Source: Faecalibacterium sp. I3-3-89 (GTDB taxonomy: Bacteria; Bacillota; Clostridia; Oscillospirales; Ruminococcaceae). Taken from it: a DNA stretch of 64,000 nt. The translations under genes and the position numbers were made by a program. Location of the stretch: NCBI RefSeq assembly GCF_023347275.1, contig NZ_CP094468.1, positions 2,046,001 to 2,110,000 on the forward strand. Reading direction: 5' to 3'. The notes below the pieces were generated by a model that had not been told where the DNA came from, made no database searches, and worked only from the letters and a program-made list of their open reading frames with translations. This document shows positions 1 to 8,625 of the stretch, piece after piece (the stretch's first letter is position 1; each line of letters opens with the position of its first letter).

Positions 1-430
1 CGCAGCCGTCGGCATTGCCGATGGCCTTGGTGGCCATGGTCATGACGTCGGGGTTGGTGCCGTCGCCGGTGAAGGCGGCGATGCCGCTCTCGGCGCAGGC
101 CCGCACCAGCACGTCGTTGTAGGTCATGTCGGTGTAGGTATCGGAGTAGTGGAGATTCACCGCGCCCACCGGGCCGGCGAAGAAGGGATACTTAAAGCTG
201 CGGCCAAACAGCTCGACGTGGGTGTCGGGGGTGCCGTTCTCGCACAGCGTGTCCATGTTCACCCGGATGTCGGCCCACTTATTGTAATTGCGGATGGCCG
301 TGTCGCCCACGCCCTTTGCACCGGGGCCGGGGATCTGGTTCTTGCAGGCCACGCCGTTACATACGGGGCAGGCCTTGCAGTATTTGCCGATGCACTGGCG
401 GGCATTGGCCAAAACATCTGAATAATTCAT
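1..430 (-). CDS. FMN-dependent alpha-hydroxy-acid dehydrogenase family protein (partial)
   Basis: Translation from the ATG at 428-430 opens MNYSDVLANARQCIGKYCKA and continues with a cysteine-rich N-terminal segment (CPVCNGVACKNQ), then FGRSFKYPFFAGPVGAVN and GIAAFTGDGTNPDVM, which fit the N-terminal part of the lactate/glycolate-oxidase-like FMN TIM barrel of anaerobes. The start is set by an AGGAGG box 8 bases upstream. The catalytic His/Arg region lies beyond the window edge. The substrate cannot be told. Family knowledge suggests oxidation of a 2-hydroxy acid with electrons passed to an acceptor other than oxygen in an anaerobe. Confidence 0.75.
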   Translation of the reverse strand, partial: MNYSDVLANARQCIGKYCKACPVCNGVACKNQIPGPGAKGVGDTAIRNYNKWADIRVNMDTLCENGTPDTHVELFGRSFKYPFFAGPVGAVNLHYSDTYTDMTYNDVLVRACAESGIAAFTGDGTNPDVMTMATKAIGNADGC

Positions 431-606
431 CTGTTTTTCCTCCTGATTTTCCTTGTCTTTCGCGGAGCTTCTGCGCCCTGCATACTCTCTGCCCTCATCA
501 TAGTCCCGTTTCGCGCCTGCGTCAAGAGCTTTTTCGACGCTCTCGGCCCCACCGCATTCGCTGCTTCGTCATTTTTGAAAAAATACAAACTTTTTTGAAA
601 AAAAGC

Positions 607-635
607 TTGACAAAAGACCTTCTTTCAGGTATTAT
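607..635 (+). promoter_or_regulatory. sigma-70 type promoter of tRNA-Ser
   Basis: TTGACA at 607-612 and TATTAT at 630-635 with a 17-bp spacer, about 50 bp upstream of the tRNA. Confidence 0.7.
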
Positions 636-683
636 AGTGGAGCGCTGAGGGCCACGGCCTGAAGCGGTGAGAACTGAAGATGT

Positions 684-775
684 GGAAAGATGGCTGAGTT
701 GGTCTAAGGCGCACGACTGGAAATCGTGTAACGTGTCAAAAGCGTTCTGGGGTTCGAATCCCCATCTTTCCGCCA
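684..775 (+). tRNA. tRNA-Ser (anticodon GGA)
   Basis: A 92-nt class II tRNA with encoded CCA. The acceptor stem GGAAAGA pairs with TCTTTCC. The anticodon stem-loop is CACGACTGGAAATCGTG with GGA in the 34-36 position, and the T arm is GGGGTTCGAATCCCC. A long variable arm, typical of tRNA-Ser, lies between them. It reads UCC and UCU codons. Confidence 0.95.
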
Positions 776-778
776 CAA

Positions 779-812
779 AACCCAGAACCGATGGTTCTGG
801 GTTTTTGTTTTG
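779..812 (+). terminator. intrinsic terminator after tRNA-Ser
   Basis: Perfect 11-bp stem AACCCAGAACC/GGTTCTGGGTT with a GAT loop followed by a T-rich run. Confidence 0.85.
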
Positions 813-860
813 TTCCGAAAAAGGCTCTCCCAGAGGGAGAGGACAGAAAGGATAGTCTAT

Positions 861-1544
861 ATGTCTATCAGCATCGCCATGCCCCGGATGAGCACCGACC
901 CGGAGCTTACCACCGCGCAGTCGAAATATCTGGAAAGTCTGGCCCGGGCCGGGGCCGAGGTGCACTGGGTAGAGCTTTCTGACCCGGACGCCGCTGTGGC
1001 CGAAGCGCTGACCTGTGACGGCCTGCTGCTCCCGGGCGGCGGTGACATGGACCCCGCTTTTTATGGGCAGGAGCGCATCCCCGCCTGCGGTGAGCCGAAT
1101 CTTCTGCGGGATGCCGCCGAACCGAAGCTGCTGCGGGCTTTCCTCGCCGCAGACAAGCCGGTGCTGGGCATCTGCCGGGGCATTCAGGTGATGAACGCCG
1201 TGCTGGGCGGCACCCTGTATCAGGACATCAAGCCCTTCGAGCACGTCCCCCACAACGACCACTGGGCGAAAGTCCACACTGTCACGGTGCGGCGGGGCAC
1301 TTTGCTCTCCCGTCTGCTGAGGCAGGACACCGTCCTCGTGAACAGCCAGCATCATCAGGCCGCCGACCGCACCGCCCCCGGATTGGAGGTCGCCGCCCTC
1401 AGTGAGGACGGCATCGTGGAAGCGCTGGAAAAGTCGGACGCACGTTTCTGCCTCGGCGTCCAGTGGCATCCGGAGTGGCTCAGCGATGCAGACCCGGCGC
1501 AGCAGGGGTTGTTTGATGCGTTTGTGGAGGCTTGCAGAGGGTAA
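861..1544 (+). CDS. class I glutamine amidotransferase, gamma-glutamyl-GABA hydrolase (PuuD) family
   Basis: 227 residues. Family role: hydrolysis of a gamma-glutamyl amide by a Cys-His-Glu triad. Visible motifs are GLLLPGGGDMDP (about residue 55), the nucleophile elbow GICRGIQVMN (Cys about 110), NSQHHQA, and the catalytic WHPEW near the C-terminus. The ATG at 861 is preceded by AGAAAGGAT; a longer frame to 810 would run into the tRNA terminator and is rejected. It stands alone behind the tRNA-Ser terminator. The natural substrate could be gamma-glutamyl-GABA or another gamma-glutamyl compound, and the context gives no pathway. Confidence 0.85.
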   Translation: MSISIAMPRMSTDPELTTAQSKYLESLARAGAEVHWVELSDPDAAVAEALTCDGLLLPGGGDMDPAFYGQERIPACGEPNLLRDAAEPKLLRAFLAADKPVLGICRGIQVMNAVLGGTLYQDIKPFEHVPHNDHWAKVHTVTVRRGTLLSRLLRQDTVLVNSQHHQAADRTAPGLEVAALSEDGIVEALEKSDARFCLGVQWHPEWLSDADPAQQGLFDAFVEACRG

Positions 1545-2151
1545 ATGGTTCTCGCGCTGGTAGCGCGGGGGATGTTTTTTCTTTCGGTCAAGTGGCTTGC
1601 GCTCCGCGCGGGCCAGAGGCAGGGAGGGGTGTTTCGACTCCCCCCTCCCTACCTCTGGACTCCACTCTCCCCGCAACGAGTTAAGGGCTGCTCGCCCTTA
1701 ACAAACCCAAGACGGAAGTCGAAGCCCAAAAATGCTAGCCGCTGCGCTAAGACGGGTTGCGGTGCCCAGCGTCCACTTCGTGCCTTGAGCGGCACTCGTG
1801 TCCTGCTGACCGCGGCCCCAACAGCTCCTCCCTGTATCCGCCGCAGGCGGCGGTCGTCGCTGTTGCGCATTTTTTGTGCTTCTCCTATTTACGGCTCCGC
1901 CGAAGATTTCACCTTTCTGCTGAACTTCACGCCCTGCGAAAACGTAACACCAGCTGCGAAGCAGCAAGTCGGAGAAACGAGAAAAAAGCGTTTAGCGCAG
2001 CGGCTAGCTTTTTTCCGTTTCGACATCTCCTCCGGGATTATCAAGGGCGAGCAGCCCTTGATTCGTGCCTCCCGCGCCTCGAAAGTAGCGGGTGCTTTTC
2101 TGGTTCTCTTTTGGCACGCAAAAGAGAACTTAGCCTTACCGCAACAGCGAT
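1545..2151. repeat. gene-free spacer packed with short interrupted palindromes
   Basis: No convincing gene. The spacer is a run of short inverted repeats with small G/C-rich loops: GTTAAGGG..CCCTTAAC (1679-1701), CCGCCGCAGGCGGCGG near 1839, GCTGCGAAGCAGC near 1952, a GCTAGC-containing one at 1985-2018, and CAAGGG..CCCTTG (2042-2060). Some arms recur in altered form, for example CGAGCAGCCCTT and CTGCTCGCCCTT. Open frames here on either strand have no ribosome-binding site or recognisable protein. It resembles a cluster of intergenic palindromic elements. Confidence 0.6.
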
Positions 2152-2694
2152 TTACCCCGCGCCACCAGCGCGAGAATCCTTTGATTTTATAAACTCCAAG
2201 AACCCATCCAGCTCCCGCTGGTTTCGTATCATCACATACTTTTCAGGATACTCTTCCCCGATCCTCTCCATCTCCGCCCGCTTTTTGGCGGTACGCCCAT
2301 CGTGGAGGATCCAGCGGACAAATTCGGCATCTATCTTCTCTTCGCACCCGGGCGCAGACGACTCCCTCACACGGCCTTTGTTCTGCTGCCAGCGCCGTAC
2401 CGCCCGCCAGAGGCAGACCAGCGGCGAAAACCAGAGCACGATGATTTTATCCGCTTCTTCCAGCCGCCGGGCGTAACAGGTCTTGGTGTAGTTGCCGTCG
2501 ATGACCCAGCCGCCTGCGTTCTCGTCGAGAAACTGCCGGACAATGGCTTCTTCCTCGGCGAAGGGCCGCTCCACCCAGCCGGGCAAAAAATGTACGGTGT
2601 CCATGTGGAGCACCGGCAGGCCGTATGTTTCGCCCAGACGCTTTGCCAGCGTGGATTTCCCGCTGCCGCTGGTCCCCAGAATTACGATCTTCAT
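2152..2694 (-). CDS. P-loop AAA/adenylate-kinase-like ATPase (topology-modulation protein family)
   Basis: 180 residues starting MKIVILGTSGSGKSTLAKRL, a textbook Walker A (GTSGSGKST) at the very N-terminus, followed by LHMDTVHFLPGW and GGWVIDGNYTKT, typical of the FlaR/topology-modulation-like P-loop kinases. The start at 2694 places the P-loop at residue 8, as in homologues; the longer frame to 2841 is rejected. An AGGAGGCAG box precedes it. A small-molecule kinase is likely, but the substrate is unknown. Confidence 0.75.
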   Translation of the reverse strand: MKIVILGTSGSGKSTLAKRLGETYGLPVLHMDTVHFLPGWVERPFAEEEAIVRQFLDENAGGWVIDGNYTKTCYARRLEEADKIIVLWFSPLVCLWRAVRRWQQNKGRVRESSAPGCEEKIDAEFVRWILHDGRTAKKRAEMERIGEEYPEKYVMIRNQRELDGFLEFIKSKDSRAGGAG

Positions 2695-2834
2695 ATCTGC
2701 CTCCTTTTTCCTTATATAAATAGACGTATTAGTCAGTATACGCCCGCTGCCCTGCGGCGTCAAGTTCCGGCTTGACATTTCGCCGCCCGGCCCGTATGCT
2801 ATAATCACAGAAACCATGATAGGAGGTCTTGCAG

Positions 2835-3689
2835 ATGGCATCTCCCAAAAAACGTGTCAATCCTCTGCTTATCGTCTTACTGGCCGTGCTGCTCACCGCG
2901 GCTGTCGCCGTGGGCGTGGTCTTCGCAAAGCTCCACAGCAAAGTCACCGCCCTGCAAAGCGGCGCATCCTTCACGCTCCGCTACGAGATCACTCCCAACA
3001 GCCCCCAGACGCCCCCGCTGCTGAGCATCCTGAACCGGGTGAACGCCTCCAGCGGCAGCGTCAGCGGCCAGTATGCCCCCGGCAGACTGCAGCTGTCCTT
3101 CTACCAGCTCAACGCGGACGGCTCGGTCAAGGCGTCTCCCTTCACCCGGGTGTACATCGACGCAGAAGAGACCCTCTTCGACGTCGGCCAGCTCTACACC
3201 GTCCTGCGCCAGTCGGTCACAGATAAGCTCTCCATCGCAGGCGTTCTGCTGCCGGATTGGAGTCTGGGCGACTACATCTCCCAGACGCAGGCCGCCGCTG
3301 TGCTGGGCGTCGAGACCAACACCGTCGAGCTGCAGGAGCTTTCCGGCTTCACCCTCTCCCTCAAAGGGCTGAAAAAGACTTCCCCCTCCGGCGCACGGGA
3401 CGGCTACCGTTATTATCAGTTCCCCGCCGCAGCCGACGGCACGACCCTCGTGCTGGGTTTCCCGATGGACAGCCTCTTCTCGGACACCACCCCTGTCCAC
3501 ATCCTGCTGACCATCCCGGAGCACAACGTCCACATCCAGCTCACCGGCACCGTTACCGCCACTAAAACTGTTCTCTCTCCCCCGGCCTCCCGGATGAACG
3601 ACGGCGACATTGCCACGCTGGCCCAGATCCGCCAGAGCCTCGAAGCCATCTGGAAGATGATCCAGTCGGCCACCCAGACCACAAACTGA
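2835..3689 (+). CDS. membrane-anchored extracytoplasmic protein of unknown function
   Basis: 284 residues. Start ATG at 2835 with AGGAGG at 2821-2826. Residues 1-8 are basic, then one hydrophobic helix (LLIVLLAVLLTAAVAVGVVF, about residues 10-30) without a lipobox, followed by a soluble domain of about 250 residues. No family was recognised. It is transcribed divergently from the P-loop protein and ends at a strong hairpin shared with citC. Probably exported and anchored by its N-terminus. Confidence 0.7.
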   Translation: MASPKKRVNPLLIVLLAVLLTAAVAVGVVFAKLHSKVTALQSGASFTLRYEITPNSPQTPPLLSILNRVNASSGSVSGQYAPGRLQLSFYQLNADGSVKASPFTRVYIDAEETLFDVGQLYTVLRQSVTDKLSIAGVLLPDWSLGDYISQTQAAAVLGVETNTVELQELSGFTLSLKGLKKTSPSGARDGYRYYQFPAAADGTTLVLGFPMDSLFSDTTPVHILLTIPEHNVHIQLTGTVTATKTVLSPPASRMNDGDIATLAQIRQSLEAIWKMIQSATQTTN

Positions 3690-3738
3690 CCCATCAAAAA
3701 AGCAGACGCACTTCCGCGTCTGCTTTTTTGATGGGTCT
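3690..3738. terminator. bidirectional intrinsic terminator
   Basis: Long stem CATCAAAAAAGCAGACGC / GCGTCTGCTTTTTTGATG with a 6-nt loop. A/T runs on both sides serve the convergent 2835-3689 and citC transcripts. Confidence 0.9.
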
Positions 3739-3759
3739 ATAGAGAGGGAGAATCTCTTC

Positions 3760-4803
3760 TCAATAATGGACGACATTGCCCGCGCTGCGGATGCGGGCCA
3801 GCACCGGCCCGGCCTCCGGGCTGCGGAAGTAGTCGAGGCTGGTCTGGGGCAGCAGGGTCTTCAGCGTTTCCCAATCGCCAGACTGCAAGCACTGGCGGAC
3901 CGTGGAGGCGCTGATGGCTTTGCCGTCTGCCTCCTTGCGGGGCACAACGATGCATTCGATGCCCGCCTTGGGCAGCTGCTCGCACATGATCTTATTGTAA
4001 AGGCCCGTCACCTGACTGGTCGGCTCTTCGCCCACATAGCGGGCGGTGATGTTCAGGGCCGCCGCGATTTTGGTAAACACCGCCAGATCCAGCCGGGCGT
4101 GGCCGTCGATGACAGCGGCTTCGTCCTTCAGGAAATAGCTGGGGAAGGTGGCGTTGGAGATGATATAAGGGCCGCTGTCGTGGAGTACGACATTGGGCAG
4201 ATGGGCCACCCCCGCCTCCACCAGCCTTTTGCGCACCGCAAAGGGCACGAGGCTGGCATCCTCGCTGACCACGAAGAGGTGGAGGGTATCGCAGGCAGCC
4301 GCAGCTTTTTCCACGAGGTACTGGTGGCCGAGGGTGAAGGGGTTGGCATTCATGACGAGGGCCGCGCACTTTCCCCCAGTCTTTGTCTTTTCGAGTGCGC
4401 GCAGATAGGCCCCGAATCCGTCCCTGCGGTTCTCCATAAAGACGAGGGTATCCTCCACCCGGGCGATCTCATAGAAGCCGAGGTCGCCGAAAAATCTTGC
4501 GCTTTTCACCTTGGTGTATAAAAACAGGTGCAGATTTCCCCGCGCACACTGCACCTCGATGAGGTGGGTGATGATCTGGTTCAGCAGGCCCTCGCCCTGA
4601 TGGGCACTGCTGACCGCAAAGCACCGCAGGGTGTTGCCGAAGCAGCTGCCCGTGCCGATGACATTGTACTCCTCGTCGAACATGGCGCAGATGTAGTCCA
4701 GATTGCCGTCGCGGCGGATGCCCTCCTGCTGCAGCAGCGCATCGATCTGGGCCAGAACGGTCCGATCGGTCGGGCAGACCTGCGAAATGGTATATTCACT
4801 CAT
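3760..4803 (-). CDS. citC: [citrate (pro-3S)-lyase] ligase
   Basis: 347 residues, normal for CitC. It acetylates the prosthetic group of the citrate lyase acyl carrier subunit, using acetate and ATP. The N-terminal half is a GNAT-like domain (NVIGTGSCFGNTLRCFAV, SARFFGDLGFYEIA). The C-terminal half is a nucleotidyltransferase with the HxGH-like NANPFTLGHQYLVEKAA and the late ISAST motif. It overlaps the end of citXG by 8 bp, so translational coupling is likely. The lyase subunits citD, citE and citF are not in this window. Confidence 0.9.
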   Translation of the reverse strand: MSEYTISQVCPTDRTVLAQIDALLQQEGIRRDGNLDYICAMFDEEYNVIGTGSCFGNTLRCFAVSSAHQGEGLLNQIITHLIEVQCARGNLHLFLYTKVKSARFFGDLGFYEIARVEDTLVFMENRRDGFGAYLRALEKTKTGGKCAALVMNANPFTLGHQYLVEKAAAACDTLHLFVVSEDASLVPFAVRKRLVEAGVAHLPNVVLHDSGPYIISNATFPSYFLKDEAAVIDGHARLDLAVFTKIAAALNITARYVGEEPTSQVTGLYNKIMCEQLPKAGIECIVVPRKEADGKAISASTVRQCLQSGDWETLKTLLPQTSLDYFRSPEAGPVLARIRSAGNVVHY

Positions 4804-6163
4804 CGTTATTCCCCTCCGTCGTGATAAAATGGAGCAGATAGGTCAGCGCCAGCAGGTCGGCACTGCCGCCGGGCGAAAGATTCTCCGCGATGAAGCGGTC
4901 ATCCAGCGCCGCCAGCGCGTCCCTGTCCGGGTAGGGCGTCTCGGCCAGAAGGGCCTTCAGCTCCTCGGCGAGGGCCTGCTGACGCGCCCGGCTCGAACGG
5001 GCGATGATGTTGGTGTCGGTGCTGCCAGCCAGAATCGCCAGCAGCGCCCCGCCGCCTGCCCGGTCGAAGTCATAGCCCTTGGCGAGTCCGGCTTTCAGCG
5101 TCGGCAGGCCGATGTTCAGCACGGCAGGAAGCCCGGCCTCCACCTGCCCCCGCACGCCGGTGATGCCGTATTCGGCATAGAGTTTCTGGCCTGTGGTGGC
5201 GGCGTTTTCCGCCGTGACGTCCGCAAAGTCCTTTTCGGTAAGGCCCGCCGTCATGGCGGACACCTCGGCCAGCACCCGGGCTGCATCGGCCCAGAGTGCA
5301 CGGTCGAGACGGCCCAGCGCCGCACAGACGATGCCCACCGAAAAGACAGCGCCCTTGTGGGTGTTGACGCCGCCGGTGGCCTCCAGCATCTCCCCCTCTG
5401 CTTCACAGCCCAGAGGCCGCAGGGCCTCGAAAGTCTCGGAGGCGGGCCGCTCTGCCGTGCCGCGGCCCATCCGGGCGCAGGCTTCAAAATAGGGGTAGAG
5501 GGCGGCGGCGCTGTCCATGAAGGTAAAGACATCCATATCCTTGTGGCTGCCGCTGTTCCGCCGGTCTACAAGGCCGGGCTTCGGGGTGGTCGTCACCTCA
5601 TACAGCAGAGCGCGGACAGACAGACGGGCCGCGTCGGCGATGTCCTGCGCATCCCGGGCATCGGTCAGGATCTCGGTGGTTTTTTCCTGCAATTCTGCCA
5701 CGGTGTGGACGCGGCGGCTGCTGCACACCTTGGCTGGCCCGCCGCAGATCAGGCAGCGGCGCCCCTCAAGATGCAGCTCCTCCCGGTCCACCTTCCGCCC
5801 ATCCGGGCGGATGACGTCCATATCAAAGAGCCGCCCCAGCGGTGTGGCGTCCTCGATGTCGGTGGTGAACTTTTTGATGGTCAGCGGGTCGGCGTCCAGC
5901 ACATAGAACGCCTCGCAGCCCGTGTCCTCCCGGATGGCGTCCTCCCGCAGTGGCACCAGCTTCGCCCGCAGGAACTGCTGACGCAGCAGCTGACGCCCCC
6001 GCGCAAAGCCCCGCCGGATGAGGGGTGAATCCTTCACCGGGCCGCAGATGTTCATGGTAAAGCAGATGAGGGGCTTGTGGTACTGGGCCAGCAATGCCTG
6101 CTGGTGCTGCACCCGGCGCTCCCGCGCATCCAGCATCTGGACCAGCGAAACAGTTGTCTCCAT
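4796..6163 (-). CDS. citXG: fused CitX (apo-citrate lyase phosphoribosyl-dephospho-CoA transferase) and CitG (triphosphoribosyl-dephospho-CoA synthase)
   Basis: 455 residues. Residues about 1-160 are CitX-like (FARGRQLLRQQF, REDTGCEAFYVLDA, CLICGGPAKVC). Residues about 170-455 are CitG-like (EVTTTPKPGLVDRRNSGSHKDMD, MTAGLTEKDFADVT). Family knowledge: CitG makes the triphosphoribosyl-dephospho-CoA precursor and CitX attaches it to the acyl carrier subunit; fused CitXG proteins are known. It lies 12 bp behind the LysR gene and overlaps citC, giving a three-gene unit. The start has only a short purine stretch upstream (AGAGGAGAAGAAA). Confidence 0.88.
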   Translation of the reverse strand: METTVSLVQMLDARERRVQHQQALLAQYHKPLICFTMNICGPVKDSPLIRRGFARGRQLLRQQFLRAKLVPLREDAIREDTGCEAFYVLDADPLTIKKFTTDIEDATPLGRLFDMDVIRPDGRKVDREELHLEGRRCLICGGPAKVCSSRRVHTVAELQEKTTEILTDARDAQDIADAARLSVRALLYEVTTTPKPGLVDRRNSGSHKDMDVFTFMDSAAALYPYFEACARMGRGTAERPASETFEALRPLGCEAEGEMLEATGGVNTHKGAVFSVGIVCAALGRLDRALWADAARVLAEVSAMTAGLTEKDFADVTAENAATTGQKLYAEYGITGVRGQVEAGLPAVLNIGLPTLKAGLAKGYDFDRAGGGALLAILAGSTDTNIIARSSRARQQALAEELKALLAETPYPDRDALAALDDRFIAENLSPGGSADLLALTYLLHFITTEGNNDE

Positions 6164-6175
6164 TTTCTTCTCCTC

Positions 6176-7030
6176 TCAACGATGCTTCTTGAGCATATCC
6201 ATAAAAAGCTGCACCTGCGGCAGGGCCGCAGCGTCCCTCTGGCAGAAAATATAGGTGCGTCGGACGAACGGCTCGCCATTCTCGAAGGTGCAGGGCTTGA
6301 CGCTTCCCTTGAAGCCATCCAGCGCCACTTCCGGCATCAGCGCCCAGCCGAGACCCCGCTCCACCATCTCGCGGCAGACCATGATGTTATCCACCACAAA
6401 GTTGCCTGTGTCGTTGGTCACACCGTTCTCGTAGCGCCAGCGGGCCATCTGGGCGCTGATGGTAGCGTCGCTGCTGTGGTCGATATAGAGGTAGTCGGAG
6501 ATGGGACGTTCCTTGTTCTCCTCACTGCAAATGAGGCAGATGTTTTCCTGCGAGAGCAGGAACTGGGTGCCGTCCCACGGGTACTCGCCGCGCAGCACCG
6601 CAACGTCCAGCGATGAGTCCAGCATCTGCTGGTAGATGTTCCGGCTGTGGCCGGTGGCGATGTCGAGACGGACTTTCGGGTAGGCCCTGTGGTACTCTGT
6701 CAGCACCTCGGGCAGGCGGTAATAGGAGAAGTTCACCGAGATGCCCGCCCGCAGGGTGCCGCAGGCTTCGCCCTGGATCGAGGCCAGCTGGCGGCGCATC
6801 TTCTCCATCTCCCGGGCAGCGGCGGCGCTGTGGAGCAGCACCTGCTCCCCCGCCGGTGTGAAGCGGATGCCCTGCCGCGAGCGCAGCACGATCTCCACCC
6901 CAAGCTCCTGCTCCAGTGCCTTGATGCGCTTGGACAGCGCCGACTGGGTCATATACAGCTTATCCGCTGCATGGGTGATGTTGCGGGTCTCGTCCAGTGC
7001 GTGCAGCAGCTCGTAATCTTTTTCGTCCAT
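6176..7030 (-). CDS. LysR-family transcriptional regulator
   Basis: 284 residues. The N-terminal winged HTH reads NITHAADKLYMTQSALSKRI (residues about 17-36), followed by the usual linker helix and a substrate-binding domain. It is the first gene of the lysR-citXG-citC unit, so it probably responds to citrate or a related acid and controls its own operon (inference). The upstream 295-bp spacer (7031-7325), shared with the divergent glycosylase gene, contains TTCCGGAA- and CCATTCCGAAATGG-like symmetric stretches around 7170-7230 that could bind it. Confidence 0.85.
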   Translation of the reverse strand: MDEKDYELLHALDETRNITHAADKLYMTQSALSKRIKALEQELGVEIVLRSRQGIRFTPAGEQVLLHSAAAAREMEKMRRQLASIQGEACGTLRAGISVNFSYYRLPEVLTEYHRAYPKVRLDIATGHSRNIYQQMLDSSLDVAVLRGEYPWDGTQFLLSQENICLICSEENKERPISDYLYIDHSSDATISAQMARWRYENGVTNDTGNFVVDNIMVCREMVERGLGWALMPEVALDGFKGSVKPCTFENGEPFVRRTYIFCQRDAAALPQVQLFMDMLKKHR

Positions 7031-7325
7031 GTGGCTCTCCCCTCATGCCTTAACTTTTCTTATCATTCCTGTTCGCGCTCTGTCCCGGCGCATTTTCGTC
7101 TCGTTCCATACCTGTTATTCATAATACAACAGATTTTCCCAAATGAAAAGGGGGATATTCGCCTTGATTTTCCGGAAAGTCCATTCCGAAATGGAATATT
7201 ATTGCGTCCAGCATCTCTTCTTTTCCGGAATATGCCCTTCGGCACGTCCTCCTTGTGGAAAACTGCCTGCTTCTGTGCTACAATAAGCCCAGACGAACAC
7301 GACCTTCTTCCGAAAGGAGTCTCCC

Positions 7326-8168
7326 ATGCGCACCGTTCCACTCACCCATCAGCGCGTCACCATCCAAGACGACTTCGACCTCGACAAGATCCTCGAAAGC
7401 GGCCAGTGCTTCCGCCCCCGGAAGCTGGCCGACGGGCGCTGCCGCTTCGTTTCCGGCAAAGCGCTGCTCTATCTGACCCCGCTGGGCTGCGGGCAGTACG
7501 ACGCCGCGTGGTACGGCGCGGACTGGGATGTCTGGGCCGGATATTTCAATCTGGGCCGCAGCTACGCCGCCCTGCGGCAGAGTCTGACGGGCCAGAGCGC
7601 CTATCTCGACGCAGCGCTGGCCTTCGGGCAGGGCATCCGGGTGCTGCGTCAGGACCCGTGGGAGATGCTCGTCACCTTCATCATCTCCCAGCGCAAGAGC
7701 ATCCCGGCCATCCGCACCGCCGTCGAGCAGCTGGCCCGGTGCTGCGGCGAGTCGCTCTGTGCAGAGGGCGATGAGGTCTTCCTCTTCCCCACCCCGGAGC
7801 AGCTCTGCGGCCTCACAGAAGCGCAGCTGACGGGCTGCGGGCTGGGCTACCGCACCCGCTACATCCAGCACGCCGCCGCGCAGGCCTCCGCCCGCACCCT
7901 CGACCTCGATGCGCTGGCCGGCCTCCCCGACGACGCCCTCTTTTCCCGCCTGCTCACGCTGGACGGCGTCGGCAAAAAAGTCGCCAACTGCGTCTGCCTC
8001 TTCGGCTATGGCCGCACCGCGATGGCCCCCATCGACGTCTGGATCCAGCGTCTCATCGACGAGGAATTTGGCGGGCGCGACCCCTTCCCCGCCTACGGCC
8101 AGCAGGCCGGCATCGTGCAGCAGTATCTGTTCTACTATAAGCGCAGCACTTCCACGCAGAAAAAATGA
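7326..8168 (+). CDS. OGG-family DNA glycosylase/AP lyase (8-oxoguanine repair)
   Basis: 280 residues. An OGG-N-like N-terminal domain (DFDLDKILESGQCFRP) precedes an all-helical HhH-GPD domain. The hairpin reads LLTLDGVGKKVANCVCLFGY with the catalytic Lys in GVGKKVA, and the proton-handling Asp is in APIDVW. These residues match the 8-oxoguanine glycosylases that cut damaged purines and the phosphodiester backbone. Start ATG at 7326 with AAAGGAG upstream. Divergent from the LysR gene. Confidence 0.88.
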   Translation: MRTVPLTHQRVTIQDDFDLDKILESGQCFRPRKLADGRCRFVSGKALLYLTPLGCGQYDAAWYGADWDVWAGYFNLGRSYAALRQSLTGQSAYLDAALAFGQGIRVLRQDPWEMLVTFIISQRKSIPAIRTAVEQLARCCGESLCAEGDEVFLFPTPEQLCGLTEAQLTGCGLGYRTRYIQHAAAQASARTLDLDALAGLPDDALFSRLLTLDGVGKKVANCVCLFGYGRTAMAPIDVWIQRLIDEEFGGRDPFPAYGQQAGIVQQYLFYYKRSTSTQKK

Positions 8169-8178
8169 AAAAAAACTG

Positions 8179-8207
8179 TTGACAACCGGGTCTCAGGCTG
8201 GTATAAT
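8179..8207 (+). promoter_or_regulatory. consensus sigma-70 promoter of tRNA-Ala
   Basis: Perfect TTGACA (8179-8184), 17-bp spacer and perfect TATAAT (8202-8207), 33 bp before the tRNA. Confidence 0.9.
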
Positions 8208-8240
8208 AATCAACGTCGTCAGGGACGACACACCAGCTCT

Positions 8241-8316
<76 letters not shown>

Positions 8317-8318
8317 AA

Positions 8319-8359
8319 AAAGCACTGTACTTCGCAGGAAGTACAGTGCTTTTCTTTTT
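8319..8359 (+). terminator. intrinsic terminator after tRNA-Ala
   Basis: 12-bp stem AGCACTGTACTT/AAGTACAGTGCT, 6-nt loop, then TTTCTTTTT. Confidence 0.9.
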
Positions 8360-8407
8360 ACTGAAGCCGATTTTTGGGGGGCTGTATTGCTTCGCCTGCA
8401 CCGTTTT

Positions 8408-8473
8408 TATAGCAGTTTGCGTTTTTAATGCACAAGCAACATCCGCAAACTGTATATCGCAAAGATGCCGTTT
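8408..8473 (+). repeat. left arm of a 66-bp inverted repeat around the PAP2 gene
   Basis: The reverse complement matches 9359-9424 with a single mismatch. It covers the last codons of the serine-recombinase remnant and 17 bp beyond its stop. Confidence 0.9.
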
Positions 8474-8586
8474 CGCACAAACCGTTCTACAACAAACGGC
8501 GTTTCATCTGCGATGCGTCCGATTTGGTCGAACATGAACACCAGCAGAATGTCAAACTTGCCTTTTCGGGCATAATCTTTATCAGG
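8425..8586 (-). pseudogene. serine recombinase (resolvase) fragment
   Basis: Minus-strand reading gives PDKDYARKGKFDILLVFMFD, then QIGRIADETPFVVERFV and NGIFAIYSLRMLLVH, ending in TAA at 8425-8427. This is the core of a large serine recombinase resolvase domain (the LLVFMFDQIGR strand-helix element). The N-terminal serine part is missing, and the frame ends early in a tail unlike the family. It is a decayed recombinase remnant, not a working gene. Confidence 0.7.
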
Positions 8587-8625
8587 CTCAGGAGCTGAAC
8601 TGCGCCTCTTCCATCTACGGTGCGC

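Noticed and set aside
522..1676. 384-codon minus-strand open frame
   Set aside because: Runs antisense through tRNA-Ser, its terminator and the amidotransferase gene; no protein family, no ribosome-binding site. A shadow caused by high GC.
4703..6028. 441-codon plus-strand frame
   Set aside because: Antisense to citC and citXG, whose motifs are unambiguous.
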